A DNA stretch of 64,000 nucleotides from positions 39,441,216 to 39,505,215 of the forward strand of contig NC_052354.1 of the NCBI RefSeq assembly GCF_009727055.1. Direction: 5' to 3'. The position numbers and the translations under genes are program-made. The notes under the pieces are model-generated. The model was not told the DNA's origin, searched no databases, and was given only the letters and a program-made list of their open reading frames with translations. This DNA comes from Benincasa hispida. Lineage: Eukaryota; Streptophyta; Magnoliopsida; Cucurbitales; Cucurbitaceae. This document shows, piece after piece, positions 19,279 to 31,560 of the stretch. Every line of letters begins with the position of its first letter. Within the stretch, counting starts at the first letter, position 1.

Positions 19279-21562
19279 TTACTCTTTAAAACAAATCCAA
19301 TAAAGTATAGAAAAATCTAAATGAACTCTGTATCACATCTAGTTTTGCAATGACACTTCAACGGTTTAAGACAAAAGCCACCGAAGGGTAGTCAATTTAT
19401 CCCTCATCTGAATTGAGACACTCTCAACCAATCATTACACCAGAACAACTCTTGTTCCTATAACAACTAGCCATCATTAATTTGGTCAAGAAATCATTAA
19501 CTTGCTTAACAATTTTCCATAAGTGTGACCCTTCATTTTAGATCCTAGAGTTCCGCCCCAAGCAGCCAATCCAAAGGGAAAAAAATCGATTGGAGCAGAA
19601 ACTAAAGTGACCCTATCCATTTCTGGAGTTCGCCTTGATATTGACCAACCGGACAAACCATCCGAAGAGAGATGCTCTCAGGGCACCACGAGGTCGTGCA
19701 AGAAGGTTTCACAGTATAAACCAATGAAGAAGACCGCAGGACATGTTGACACACATCCTTCTCCCACTTACTATAAATACTCTCTCCATTCACCTTGATA
19801 TTGATCCATGCAAACACCATCCCAAGGGGGACGCTCCCAAGGCGCCACGAGGTCAAGCATGAATCTCACAGTGTGAACATTAAGGGAGAAACGTGAGTGG
19901 AATTGACATATCATATATATCTTTTCCTCTCACTGAGTATTTTAACAACCTAGGGTTTAGTTTACTTAGAAAAAAACATGGCTAATTATTTTTACTAAGT
20001 GACTGTTTAGGTTTGCCCAAAAGTAACACTTGCTTTGGAAAGTTAAATAACTTTGATCAAAATTTATTAAACACTTTAACAAACATTAATTAACTGTTGC
20101 ATGCTTGTAGAAAATCTATCTAATTCACATTTCTAGTTAGGTTCCCAGGTAGGGTGTTTCATTTCCGTCAGCTTAAATACCCCAGCCTAGCCAAAACCTA
20201 CCTTAGACAAAAGGTCCCTTATAGATAGATTTATTACAAATTTAATGTTTTATTCAAATCAATTTAATCCCATTAAACCGATTCAAAAGATTAAACCTAG
20301 ATATCTAATCTCATTAGAACCATGATATTAGGTCTATCTCAATCAAATTTTAAAACTATTTTAAAACATGATTAAGCCTAAGTTTTCATGCAATTCTTTC
20401 TTATTGATTTTAATTCTAATTTCATTAATTATAACACTTATAAAAAAATGAAACAATCAAAATCAACCACAATGCGAAGCTAGATATCTACAAGGCATTT
20501 ATAACCCTTATAAATAAACCTAAGTGTCATGCTTCATGCAATGTTCATTCATAACTACTTTATAAGGGTGAATAAAATGCATAACCTAAGGTGGGTTTTA
20601 AATCTATATGTCATATATTATGGCATATAAACTAACATACATCCCATATACATTAAATAAAATTGATGGACCAGGATAATTAGCCTCAAAACTGGGAAAA
20701 ATAAAGCTAACTATTATGAAATAAACGGGTCAATTGAACCGTTCGAGTGAAGCCTCGTCCCTTGATCGTATAACAGCTCCTTGTGATCGTCAAGTAATGT
20801 TGATTAAGTATAAACGATCGTGTAGCTGGATCGAGTGTCTTTTAACTATGCAATGAAGCATGAAGGCCACGCGATTGTGCAACGCACATTGTGTAACGAA
20901 CGCCTAAACGATCGAGTAGACGACAATTATGCTATGAAGCATGAACGTTTAAACGATCGAGGAGCAAACATCAAGTATCTCATACTGAGTGATCGAGTAG
21001 CCAGTGACTATGCGATGGAGCATGCCTGGCCTACTCGATCGTTTAGTGTGGCGCGCCTACCAATTACATCGAGTATCATATACTCAGCGACCGTTTACCT
21101 CAGTGTCTAGGCGATCGAGTAGCCAACGCAACACGAACAAGTAAACTCTTTACTTGATCGCGTAGCATCAGCCATGCGATCGTAGAACTTTTCTATACAA
21201 TTCTTTAGCCAAATCTAAACGATCGTTTAGCCTGGGCTACACGATGTGACCATCCTTTGGTCTTCTTCCTCAAATAACAGCATCTCCATGCGTCTTTGAA
21301 GCCTCATCATGAAAAAGTCAAACACAAATAAAGACTTGAATACAAACTCGATTGCTTGTTAGTTATGCCAAAAAACGCAAGGCCCTTACAAATTAACACT
21401 TGAAATATAAAGAAAGCTTTAAATAGAGGCTATCTTCCCGAAATTATCCTTCAACACATCCACAAACACATTTAACTCTTAAATGCATTGTAGAAAACTT
21501 AAAACCCACCATGACTGTAAAAGAAGTTCAATATAGCAATGGCATTTGGAATATCAGAACAA
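19279..21562 (-). other. Copia-2 leader
   Basis: ~2.3-kb non-coding leader, homologous to those of Copia-3 (41016-43568) and Copia-4 (47153-49044, plus strand): shared AT-rich blocks around 'tataacacttataa' and 'ccagcctag' and a CGATCG array at the LTR-proximal end (20755-21245). No gene; short frames there are chance. Confidence 0.7.
20755..21245 (-). repeat. CGATCG motif array in Copia-2 leader
   Basis: About ten close matches to taaACGATCGtgtag/gagtag in ~490 bp, mixed with repeated 'catgcttcat(ag/tg)cata' blocks, giving quasi-periodic units of ~50-100 bp. Homologous arrays sit at 42700-43260 and 47180-47330. Confidence 0.65.
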
Positions 21563-21578
21563 CATGTCTCTGATACCA
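21563..21578 (-). promoter_or_regulatory. Copia-2 primer-binding site
   Basis: Reverse complement reads TGGTATCAGAGACATG, matching the initiator tRNA-Met-type site TGGTATCAGAG. It starts two bases after the LTR end. Confidence 0.85.
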
Positions 21579-21580
21579 AT

Positions 21581-23109
21581 TCAAGGAACTCTAAATAGAG
21601 AACCAGTGAATGGAATTGGATCGTTCAAAATGCCATTGAGAAAGAACAGAAACATTTATAGTCAAGAAGGACAGATTATGCATAACGAGTAAATTACAAC
21701 ATGCTTCTTAGAGAACAAACAAGGGATCAAGTATGCAATACCTTTGAAGAACCCTTTCTTCAAGTATCCTTCGATCGTTCAACAACGCATCCAGCAACAC
21801 GACCTTGAACGCAACGATCAGAACTCGATCTCAATGAGCAACTGGATGAACCTCGATCACAATCGAGTACAACTCGATCCTCGACCCTCAAATAGAACAA
21901 GAACACCACCACAAGAGTTACCTTGATATTCTCGGTGTGACAATCCAAGAGTTATGGGCTCTATATGACTTTGGATAGAGGAATGGAGGAAGTGAATGAT
22001 TGAGTAGACGATCGAGTATGTGATGGAAGAAGGAAGTCTATCGTATAGACTTGATACTCGATCGTGTAGAAGAAGAAGCCTATCATATAGACTTGCTACT
22101 CGATCATGTAGCAACGAGTAACTATCGTATAATAAACTCGATACTTGATCGTTTAGGCTATGTAATACTATCGTTTAGTAAAACTCTTTGTCTCGATAGT
22201 TTTTCTTTTTGTGAGACGATACGAATGATTAAATTATGTTTTGATTTGGAAAACTACTTTCCTTTTTATCTCACAGTTACCATAAACCGCAAATAACCTT
22301 CCACTCAAGTTAGTTATTAAGAAAAAGAATAATTAATTATCATATTATAAATAAATATAATAACTAACTTATCATATTATATTTATAACCTATATTTTTA
22401 ATATTGCATCATATGCGACATATATACTATAGTTCTTTTTTCTATTTTATGGCATTTAATATAAATCATATTTATATTAATTCCTCTAATCAAATAATGT
22501 ATCAAATACATCATATCAATTATATCACATATAATTTAATTAATTTGATTATATCATATATAATCAAATTTCCTCTTGTTAATTTGAACACTTCAAACTA
22601 ACCCAAAATATGATTCTCAACTTGAACCCATTAAGCTACCAAGGGGACCTTATGGACCTGTAGCTTGAAGCTCCAATGGTAAGTGAATAACTAACTAAAC
22701 TCTTTAATCACGATATCCACCATCTATTAACTGCTGGCAACTCCATTAAAGACCGACAGTTGCGTTCTTCATACTACAGATATATTTTTGTGTCCATATA
22801 ACCAATCAACAATGCAATGACACTTCGCAAATCGCTCGTAAGTATAGCTGGGCCAATTTACTATTTTGCCCCTGTAGTTACATCTAACTCCTTAAGTACC
22901 ACTGAATCCTCTAATGAACAATAAGTCATAGTCCCACTATGACTGAGTCCTCTCTTCCCAAGAGAAGATCAGCCCTTAAGGGAGCAATTTATCTACTTAC
23001 CCTTGCTTCGGGGAAGGAGTGAATTTCGTCTTGTTTAGCTAAGTTCCCAGCTCCCCAATCAGACAAATCTTCAAAATGGTAGGCTTGTTGAGTTGGCAAT
23101 CTGGCCACT
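21581..23109 (-). repeat. Copia-2 5' LTR, 3' three quarters
   Basis: Same family as 471-2587. Includes a CGATCG array at 21990-22200 and an AT-rich block (22310-22600). The terminal dinucleotide has drifted from CA to GA. It breaks off at CCACT (23105-23109), duplicated at 31561-31565 beyond the Athila-like insertion. Confidence 0.8.
23105..23109 (+). repeat. Target-site duplication, left copy (CCACT)
   Basis: CCACT here and at 31561-31565. The undisturbed LTR at 46630-46640 has a single 'ggccactctcaccc', so the five bases were duplicated on insertion. Confidence 0.85.
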
Positions 23110-24266
23110 TGCTTGTCCTCAAGCATATCTTCTACTAAGGCACTAATGCTCAATTCCTATCTTAAATTTTGCGTCGATTGGTTGCTCCGAATGCTCCACT
23201 TAGGCACATTACTTAACAACGAAATTTTCTTCTATCATTGCTAATTCATAACAAAGCCCTACTTTATTCTTCTATACTACAAATTTCTGCTAAAAAATGC
23301 TTTTCTAGTTTTAAAAAGAATGTTTACCTCTTCTTGTCAAAACAATTTCATGCGCCTGGATGCGGTGTTAAACTTTGCATCATTTATTAGAGATTATTAA
23401 TCATGATGACACCCTTTGTTTTGGCTTGTTCCCATGGGTGTCATGCGAACATCTAACTACGGTTGTGTGCCAATCTCAACTTTAACCCATGATTTTCAAA
23501 GGAGTTGTCTCTTGCATTCTTTTATTTATTTTTTTATGCATTTTTCTCTTTTCATATTGCGTTGTTCTTGGAAACCCACCTTCGTTTTGGCTTGCTCCCA
23601 CGAGTGTCATGCGAACATCCAACTACGAGCAGACTCCTTTCACAACTTAACTCTTATCAGGTTGAGATTGTTTTTTAGGTTTCCCTTGCGCTAACATTGG
23701 AGTTTATATGAAAATATTTAATTTTTTTTTCTTCTTTTTGAGATGAAAAATGAACGCATTTTTCTTAATTACTGAATACTCTTGATCTCATCTGCTCAGA
23801 CCTTCCCCACTCTCAAATTTAGAGATGCGCAAGGTTCTCATTGTGTTGTTTGGATAGAATAGACAAACACTTAGACAAAATTTCAAAAAGAAGGTTTGAG
23901 CAGAATTTTGAAGGGTAAAAGGTAAAGCATTGCTAAGCTACGAATTAACTAAGTGTTAATTAGAAATTACAAAGTATGAGAAAATTTTCAAAGTGAATGC
24001 ATATTTTACATCATGGTAGCGCAATGAATAAATCAAAATGAATGATTAAGAATATCGCAAAGTTGACAAAGGATGATAAAGAAGAGGCACAGACATATAG
24101 AGAGAATTGCTACTTGGTTGTATTAAAAATAAACTAAGTATACAAATAATTACAATTAACGCAATACAAAAATTTTTGCCTGTACAAAGAATCAAAGAAT
24201 TTAATTAAACAATGAATGAAATAAAGATAAAAGAATGGCCGTAATAAAAAAATTAAATTGTAAAAA
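23110..24266 (-). other. 3' non-coding region of the Athila-like element
   Basis: Homologous to 60790-61750 in Gypsy-G. Two copies of a ~43-bp block beginning TTTTGGCTTG (23419-23461, 23585-23627) recur there. A degenerate polypurine-like tract (ctctcaaatttagaga) is at ~23811-23826. No gene. Confidence 0.65.
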
Positions 24267-27121
24267 TTATTGAGGAGCAAGAGGTTCTGGAGGAGGGTTC
24301 GAATGTGGTATTTGAGGATTTTCTTCAAAGATCAGATGCTGCCTGAGATGCGGAGGAACCATAGGTCCAGGAAGATATACTGTCAGAAAATTAAAGTACT
24401 CATGGCTGCGCTCCGCTATCTGTCTTTGGTGCAGGTGAATCGTATAAGTGTTGCGCTGAATATTGATTAACACCTGCTTTGTCATGGCAAGACTGCGTTG
24501 TAAATCGTCGACTCGCTCAATTATCGCATCAATTCTCTAGCCGAAGAAGGCTTGTTGTTGAGAGAAGAGTTCTTACTGTTGGGATAAGAGTTGTTGTATT
24601 TGGGCAAGAAGAGACCGCATATCTGCTAACTCAGTAGCTAAGGAAGCAATGGTGGGTTATGCCTGCGATGCCTCGCCAGCGACGTTTTGGGATTGGGCAG
24701 AAGTGCCTTAACCCAAATCGTGTGGGTCATCAACATGCGGCGGTGGAAGTGGAAGTTGCAGTGATGATGCTGAAGGTGATGATGGGTCTACTGGATATGC
24801 GGTTAGGGAATCTGGGGGAAGGAGAAGATTAGTAAAGTGCTCAGGAAGGGAAGAAGAAGGTTGTGCGGGAGGGCTTGGAGGGCAAATTATCAAGGGTAAA
24901 GGGTCCAAGGGTTCTGATTCTTGCATCGTTTCTTCTTGGATTTTCTCCTTTCCCTTGTCGTCTCTGCGCTGTTTCTTCGGTTTGGGCTCTTGCAACAAAA
25001 TCAGATCAATGTTGGGCCTCTTCAAAGGGAGCTTAGGGTAGTGTGGGGAATCTTTGAGGAGCAACTTCAAAATCTTGACGTTTAGTTAGGCCTTGCATTT
25101 TGCCATTGGCTATCATCAAATGTCCATACCAGTGATAGCATAAATTGAAACCGTCATAGGGAAGAAGTTGCCTCTTATTGCCTTAACAGCACTGAATTTG
25201 CCTTGGATAAAACTGGCCCACATCGATTTGGAATGCCATGCACAATCGCAATATGACGGCATTGACTGATTCCTCGAATAATTGGGTTTTTGTCATGGGG
25301 AAGTTGGGATAGCCACCATTATGACCAATAATAAACAAAAGTCGTGTGCTTCAAGGGGCAGTGTATTAGACGCCATGGTACTGATTCTTTTAATGAAAAG
25401 TCACCTAGTGTCGATTTGCGTTAATACTCTGCAGCTACATCTTCCATCTGCTCTTCCAGTAGGCGCTAATGTTGTTCCGGTGCATCGGGTTATCCTTTCA
25501 TCTGGTTAAACGTTCATTTTGTTCCTCTTCGCTGAAGTAACCACCATTTGCCTTTTTATGAGTCTGGCCAATCCTCAGTGTCATGTAGCCCTAAGGTAGA
25601 AGTCCCTCACTACCTTTGGAATGACAATGGTTGGGCACTGGAAAATTTTTTCCTATCCATGTTCTACGATCACACTCGTGATCAAGTTTGGTAATGGCGT
25701 TGGCGCAGGGAAAAAACCCATCTCTATCAGTAAGTCATCGTTCTCTTTTTTCTTGATGGACGCCCCTTTGCCAATGCGGGCTTGCTAATTTCTGCGACTG
25801 CTTTGTCCTTTCCCTTGGTCAATGCAAGGCGAGATTACTGCCTTTGTTTCCTTTCTCGCTCCTTGCGTTGTTCTTTTTCTTGTTCAGCTAATTCTTTTCC
25901 TTTCTTCTTTCTTAAGCGCTGCATGTTTGCTTGGCATTTCTTCTTCTTTTCTTCCTTCTTTTTCTCCTCTTCTGCCTCCCTCTCTCTTCTGTTTCAAACT
26001 CTTTTTCGAATTTCTTGAAGGCCAACAAAAGGTGTTGTTCCTCTTCGAGCCTTCTTAGTTCTTCGACTCTCGCTATTTCATTATTGTGGTGCACCTCCTC
26101 ATCTTATAATCTTCTCTTTCTACTACCCTCTGCAATGATGAGTTGTGCCCGCACCATTTTTTCTTTCTTCTCTTCCTTCTCTTTTCTCCTCCTCTCATGT
26201 TCTTCTAATGTGTTAATCAAATTTGGAGGGCCAACGGTTGACCCTTGTGGCGCATTCTCCTTGCGACATCAAGGGGATAACATCTCCTTCTTCTCCTTCG
26301 TCAGTCGTAACCGTTTGCGTTGTTTCAGGTTGCGCTATTTCTCTAAGTTGCGCTAATTCCCCCTTGTCCTCCCTTACGGAGGTGGATTCCCCGTCCAGCT
26401 CTGGGCTTGCAGCCTTCTTTTTTCTTTCTTCTTCCTTCTTCGGGATCCTTTCCTCCCGTCTGCGTTCTTTTCTCTCACTCTTTTCTTGCTTCTTTTTCAA
26501 CCTAGCCTCCTCATCTTCTTCATCCTCATTCTCTTTGATCTTCTTCTCTACTTTGCTTAGATGGAATGGCTCATCTCCTCCAAACTTTTTTTCCATACTC
26601 TTCTTCTTCTTCTTCTTCTTCTTCTTCTCTTCAACCTTTTCAAGCTGCTTCTCTGCCACCGCTTCCTCTAAAGTGACTTTGATGGGTTCTTCATAGGATT
26701 CTACTTGCATAGTTTCCTTAGGATTCACGATAACCAGATCACTTCTCCTTGACTCCTCAAACGCCACCTCCTCTGTAGGCAGTGGTTGGTTCACAACCCC
26801 AGCCTCGGGCAGTCCTCCTCTTTTCTTTAGGTTTCTGAGAATGCTCTCAAACACCTCCTTATCGTCTTGTCTCTTCTTCTCACTTTCAGAGGAAAGTGCT
26901 GGTGTTGGGAGTGGGGTGCTTTTAGAGCTTTGTCCCTTTCTGAACTGGAGTGACCTGGCTGCTAAGGGGTTTCGCCCGAGTCTTCCGGTGACTCGAGGGA
27001 CAGTCTGTGGTTAAGTAGCAAGATGGCGACTGGCTGCAAGGAATGCAGCCTCTCGCATGGTAAGTTGGGTTGTTGAAGGTAATGAAGGTGAAGAAGATGG
27101 CTGGGAAGTCTGGTCTGTCAT
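24267..27121 (-). pseudogene. Env-like / plant transposon-protein ORF of Athila type (broken)
   Basis: One frame runs from Met at 27121 (MTDQTSQPSSSPSLPS) to 26213, with a single stop (TAA, 27011-27013). The N-part is Ser/Pro-rich; the next ~200 residues are Lys/Glu-rich with a run of nine Lys (encoded by TTC repeats, 26600-26628) and look like coiled coil. After shifts the middle (~25700-25090) has PTIVIPKVVRDFYL and other pieces recalling the 'putative plant transposon protein' domain of Athila ORFs. The C-part (25070-24267) is Pro-rich, then Gln/Leu coiled coil (LLAQIQQLLSQQ). Role unproven; assignment by position and look. Confidence 0.5.
26600..26628 (-). repeat. TTC microsatellite (codes for Lys run)
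   Basis: Ten TTC-type triplets in a row. In the minus-strand ORF they encode the polylysine tract. Confidence 0.9.
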
Positions 27122-28164
27122 GGATGCCAGAGTAAAAGAAACTAGAAATCGTTAAGGTTTTGGGAAGAAAGGTTTGGTATGCAGAGGTGATTTTAGGGTT
27201 TCTTTTTGCAAAATGAAGCAAATAGACGATCTGAGATGAAGAGACTCATTTTCATAGGTTGGGCCTTGATGGGCCCAACGTAGATTCTGTGGGTGCATGC
27301 CTCGAGCTACTCAAAAAGCCTACTGTTTGCAGTCCTCACATTTATGAAGTTGCAGAATAGTACGTTCTTTCAGCTGCAAATTCATCATGTCCTTGGGAGC
27401 TGAAGCGATTAGACTTCTCAGTTTGCAAGAAGAATTTTCTTTGGAGTTTTATTCGAATGGGTGCAAGGTAAAGAATTAACGCAATGAATTCATCCACGCA
27501 AATGAATCTTTGCAGAGGATGGGCAACAACACATGTATCCCCGTAACATGCCCCATAACTAAACGCATTTTTGGATGACGGGTGCACGGTATTTCTACCA
27601 GTGCAACACTACCTCAACATTGTGCATTTTCGCTAAGGATGGGCAAAGAACACATACGAGCGTAACACACTCCTCAACGCAATGTATTTGAGTTGGATGA
27701 ATGCAAAGTGTATCTTGTAGTACAAGATGCACCCATTATCGCAATGTATACCAGATGTTGATTGTTTTATTATTATTTTTATTTGTTTATATTTTTATAT
27801 TTTTATTATATATATTTTTTTCATCAACGTAAGCCATAAAGACCTTGCGGTAATTATTTTCTTCTTATTCAACAATCATTCACCAAGTTTAAGAATAACG
27901 CATTTATGACAGAAAAGTTAAAGGAATTAAAGAGTGTACAGAAATAAATGCAAGAGAATTAAATGAATCATAAATTCATAAAGCATTGAAAGATAAATTG
28001 AATAAAGCAGTAAATGACAAAGTTCATAAATCAATAAAGACAGGAATTTAAAAGAAAGCATGTAAACATAGAATTTAGATATGGACCGAAAGATAGTTTC
28101 TTTTGATGGACACAATCCACACCTCCACAGGCGGTCTAGCTTGCCTGCCCAATGTCTTCAGGGA
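27122..28164 (-). other. Spacer between gag and env-like ORF
   Basis: About 1 kb where pol (usually ~3.5 kb) should be. It holds loosely repeated 'gatgggcaa..aacaca' and 'acgcaatgaat' phrases (27470-27740) and AT-rich sequence (27760-28080). I see no RT, RNase H or integrase motif on either strand. The gag linker is cut near 28165 (...GKKQC), so a deletion removed pol. Confidence 0.6.
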
Positions 28165-29657
28165 CATTGCTTCTTTCCATGAGATCCAGGGGCTTCAGAA
28201 TTGTTGGGCAACGTTCCAGGTGTTCTATTTTGAAGTTCGGATGCCAGTTGCCTCACTTGAATCTCCAAATTTCTTATTGAAGACACTTGCGCCTACATCA
28301 CCGCATCATTTTTATTCATGTATTGCTTGAGCAGGGCCTCCAATGAATTACTAGAGGTGTTGGAAGATGAGAATTGTTGATTGTGCGATTGTCTCTGTTG
28401 ACCCTGATTCTGATTGTGGTGAAAAGGTGGAGGGTTTCCACGATTCCCTGAATTGCCATTCTGATGGTTACTTGACCCACCTTGGTTCTGATTCCCTCCC
28501 CAACTGAAGTTAGGGTGACTCCTCCAGCCAGGATTATACGTATTGCTAAAGGGGTTGTTCTGGATTTCACATACTTGCTGCATGTTCGATGGGCACATTT
28601 CCGCTGCATGGCCTCCTTCACAATTAACGCAACTAATTGCGGCCACTTGTGCCGGGGCATTGGGTTGCGCTGTTGTTTGGGAGAGGGCACCTTGATTGAG
28701 CGCCATCGACTGGAGGATAGAAGTCATTACGGCCATCTGGGCGGCCAAAATAGTCACTGTCTCCACAGAGACAATGGTAGTTTCATTTCTTCTTCTTTCG
28801 GAGCCTCTTCCTCCATATCCATCGTCTACCCAGTCATCTATATTCCACGAGATGCGGTCAAGGATGACCTTGGCCTCAATATATGTCTTATCCACAAAAC
28901 CTCCTGCCGCGGAGGCATCAGCAACAACCTGTGTTGATCTGTTCAGGCCATTATAAAAGGTCTCCATCAGGACGCAATCGGGTATCTCGATATGCAGAGA
29001 ATTTTTCACCAGTCTTTTGAATCGCACCCACGCGGTGCTAAGGGTCTCGTTATCCATCTGTTCAAAGTTCAACACGTCCTTCCATTGCCTTGCGTTGACA
29101 GCCAGAGGGAATAACTTCTTCATAAATCGCTCAACCAGCTGATCCCATGAAGTAATCTCATTTGGCTCCAGTGAATAAGCCCACCTCTTGGCCTCATCCC
29201 TCAAGGTGTAAGGGAAGAGATATAATCTGATACCTTATGGGGTAACGCCAGGTATTGAGAAGTTGCTGCACATCTCGACGAAACTGGTCTAGTGGGCATG
29301 TGGGTCCTCACCTTGCAGACCCCCAAACTACCCCGTATTCTGGATTATTTGGAGCATGACCGGTTTGATCTCGAATCTTGCATTCTTCTCAATGATTGGC
29401 CTTGAAATTCCAGGCGAAAAATCATATAGATTGGGCGCCGCATAGTTCCTCATCGAAATGTTGCGGTCCGTGACAAGGAAAACTGGATCTTGCACTGGCC
29501 GTTCCATCCCTTGATTTCCTGCAGAAGCCACATTGTCATTATTATTATCTGCCATGTTGGCCTTCTTTCGCCTCGCTCGGTTCTGGGGTGCCCGTGCATG
29601 AAATGTATGCTCGATCTCTGGGTCAGCTTCGAATTCTTGTTCGGTCCGAGTACTCAT
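28165..29657 (-). pseudogene. gag: Athila-like gag (nearly intact)
   Basis: Starts with Met at 29657 (MSTRTEQEFEADPEIEH). One frame runs to 28293, broken only by three stops between 29220 and 29330 (TAG, TAG, TAA; the first two fit Gln-codon decay). Capsid helices: DEAKRWAYSLEPNEITSW, ERFMKKLFPL, METFYNGLNRSTQ. Zinc knuckle CVNCEGGHAAEMC (~28583-28621). Then the Asn/Gln-rich tail NPFSNTYNPGWRSHPNFSW. After a stop at 28293 the frame continues to ~28165 (RQLASELQNR). It packages RNA; only a few mutations inactivate it, so the element is younger than its Copia neighbours. Confidence 0.85.
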
Positions 29658-29746
29658 AAACTGTCAGACTGCTCTTCGCGATGAACAACTAGTACAAAGT
29701 GATCTCTCCTGCAAAATATCACAAACATACTCAACAATAACCATTA

Positions 29747-29768
29747 CCAATCCCTAGCAACGACGCCA
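29747..29768 (-). promoter_or_regulatory. Primer-binding site, tRNA-Asp type
   Basis: On the minus strand TGGCGTCGTTGCTAGGGATT, differing at two or three positions from TGGCGCCGTTGCCGGGGATT. Six bases after the LTR end; typical of Athila/Tat. Confidence 0.85.
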
Positions 29769-29774
29769 TAAACT

Positions 29775-31560
29775 TGTTACACGCATAATGGGTATGTGAT
29801 GCGATGATATGCGATACTACTTCTAGATGTATGCGTTATTAATGAAATGCTTATAGTATGCTATGTGTTGTCACAAGTTTCCTTGCGTTGAAACCAAGTA
29901 TAATTCCACCGCAAGTTTCTCAGAGTGAACCGAGGTCGGGCATAGGGATTGCGTAGTTAATGCGTTACCTTCGTGATATATGCGACTGGGGATTTTTCAA
30001 TTAATAAAAAGTTGTGTTTATACAGGTATTTAAATTGCGATAAAGTAAAATTATTCGATAAAGTAAAGTTGCGATAATAAAATAAAATGCGATAAAAGTA
30101 AACCTAAGCTATTATGATACAAGATACAGGATACTGATACATGATACTGAGATTGAGATTGACTGTGAAAATTATACAAAGGGTCGTGTTTTGTTGTTTA
30201 AATTCTTTATGTATGGAACAGAAATAGAAAGGGTAATTAATATAAACATCACAAGTTCATTAATTACGTTAAAGATTTAACTACGGTTCCTCCCTTGGCG
30301 TACACCTCTCGGTGATCGGCCACACTCCCACATCTCTATGGTGAAACAGGGATGAACGTAATGAACGCAAGGTTTCTTCCATCGCTGGAAGTACTTCTCG
30401 CTTTAGTTAACGCATTCTTCTAACCTTCTCTCGACAGGCAGAATGACATCTTCACTTCTACTCTCATAGGTGAAGATGCCGTCTAGCATGCTTTAGCTAA
30501 ACATCATTATTTCTTTAGCACAGATTAATTTACTTGTTAGATTCATACTAATTACCAAGGGATTAAGAAAACTTCATGGAGAAAGTGGTTAATAGAGGAA
30601 CGAAAATAGACAGAAAGATGGAGATGAAAATGATCATGACATTCAATACTAATATTTAGCGTTTGATACATGGTGTGAATGATAGAGATTAAGAAGATGA
30701 ATACAATTGATGATAAGAGATAGAAACTAATACAGAAGAGTGCCAATGTCTTGACACAGATCTGGACGGTGGATTTGCTTGCTGGCAAAATGGATTGAAT
30801 GGAAGGAAGAGCTTCCCTCTCAGGCTTGCTCGTCCGGTAGGAGTGACCTTGGTACAGAGCTTCACGGCGGGGATTGAAAGGACTTGCCCCGAGACTTACC
30901 TCTCGGCCTTGTCTCTTAAATCTTCTCGAATCTTCTCCGATCAGCACTCAGACCAGTCTCTCTCTCAATATACAAATATCAAAATATGCCCGTATCAAGT
31001 ATATTTTCCAATAGAATTTCAGAGGCTATTTATAGGCTCAGCTTTGACTTTCTGACTTGTAGACCCCACTTTATTGTTACGGCAGCTTCGAAAATGGTGG
31101 AATGAATATTCCTTCTGTTACGCAATCAATCAAACATAAAAATGCAAACGGTCAGTTGTACACGTGTTTGAAACATCCACAATTGGTTGCTCTTTTGCAT
31201 CTTCGATGTTTTGCCATGCGGTGTTGTTTTTTTTATTACCGCATGTGGTTGAAGTTACGTTGATCGCAAAGCTCTTGATCGATTTTGCATGCGCCGTCAT
31301 TGCGTTGATCGTCTATTATTCCTGAATGATGGGCGAATGCGACGTAGTAGCGTTGTTCTTTTCTCTGAGCCATGAAATGCTACGATACTTGTTTCCTGCA
31401 AAACAGACTTGAAATATTTCTACAAAAAGGTGTATTGACGACAAATTATAATTCTTGCATTTCCTAGCCAATTTCCATACAATTGATGCAACTTTCCTCT
31501 CTTTTAACTGCAATATCTAAATAAAGCAGTATAAATAACTCATATTTCTGTAAGTTATCA
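29775..31560 (-). repeat. 5' LTR of the Athila-like element
   Basis: 1786 bp. On the minus strand it starts TGATAACTTACAGAAAT and ends ...GCGTGTAACA. The first 26 nt form the hairpin described for this group. It is homologous to the Gypsy LTR at 53665-56329 (phrases 'ttatttagatattgcrg', 'gttttgcaggaaacaag'). The short frames within it (e.g. 30552-30947) are not genes. Confidence 0.85.

Larger units (their letters stand above)
23110..31560 (-). mobile_element. Athila-like one-LTR element lacking pol
   Basis: 8451 bp bounded by TG...CA and a CCACT duplication. Minus-strand order: LTR (31560-29775), tRNA-Asp-type primer site, gag (29657-28165), ~1-kb spacer, long env-like ORF (27121-24267), 3' region. 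No RT, RNase H or integrase, and no 3' LTR: the lower end starts TGCTTGTCCTCAAGC, which in Gypsy-G (60791) lies ~20 bp inside the polypurine tract. It was non-autonomous and would depend on an Athila helper. Confidence 0.8.

Noticed and set aside
21563..21578. Similarity to tRNA sequence
   Set aside because: Only the 3'-end complement used as a primer-binding site is present here and at 8959, 17192, 29747 and 43569; no cloverleaf, so no tRNA gene.
25931..26696. Plus-strand frames of 141 and 157 codons rich in Ser, Phe and Leu
   Set aside because: They are antisense shadows of the Lys/Glu-rich minus-strand ORF (TTC/TCT repeats).
28482..28956. Plus-strand frames of 151 and 86 codons
   Set aside because: Antisense to the Athila-like gag.
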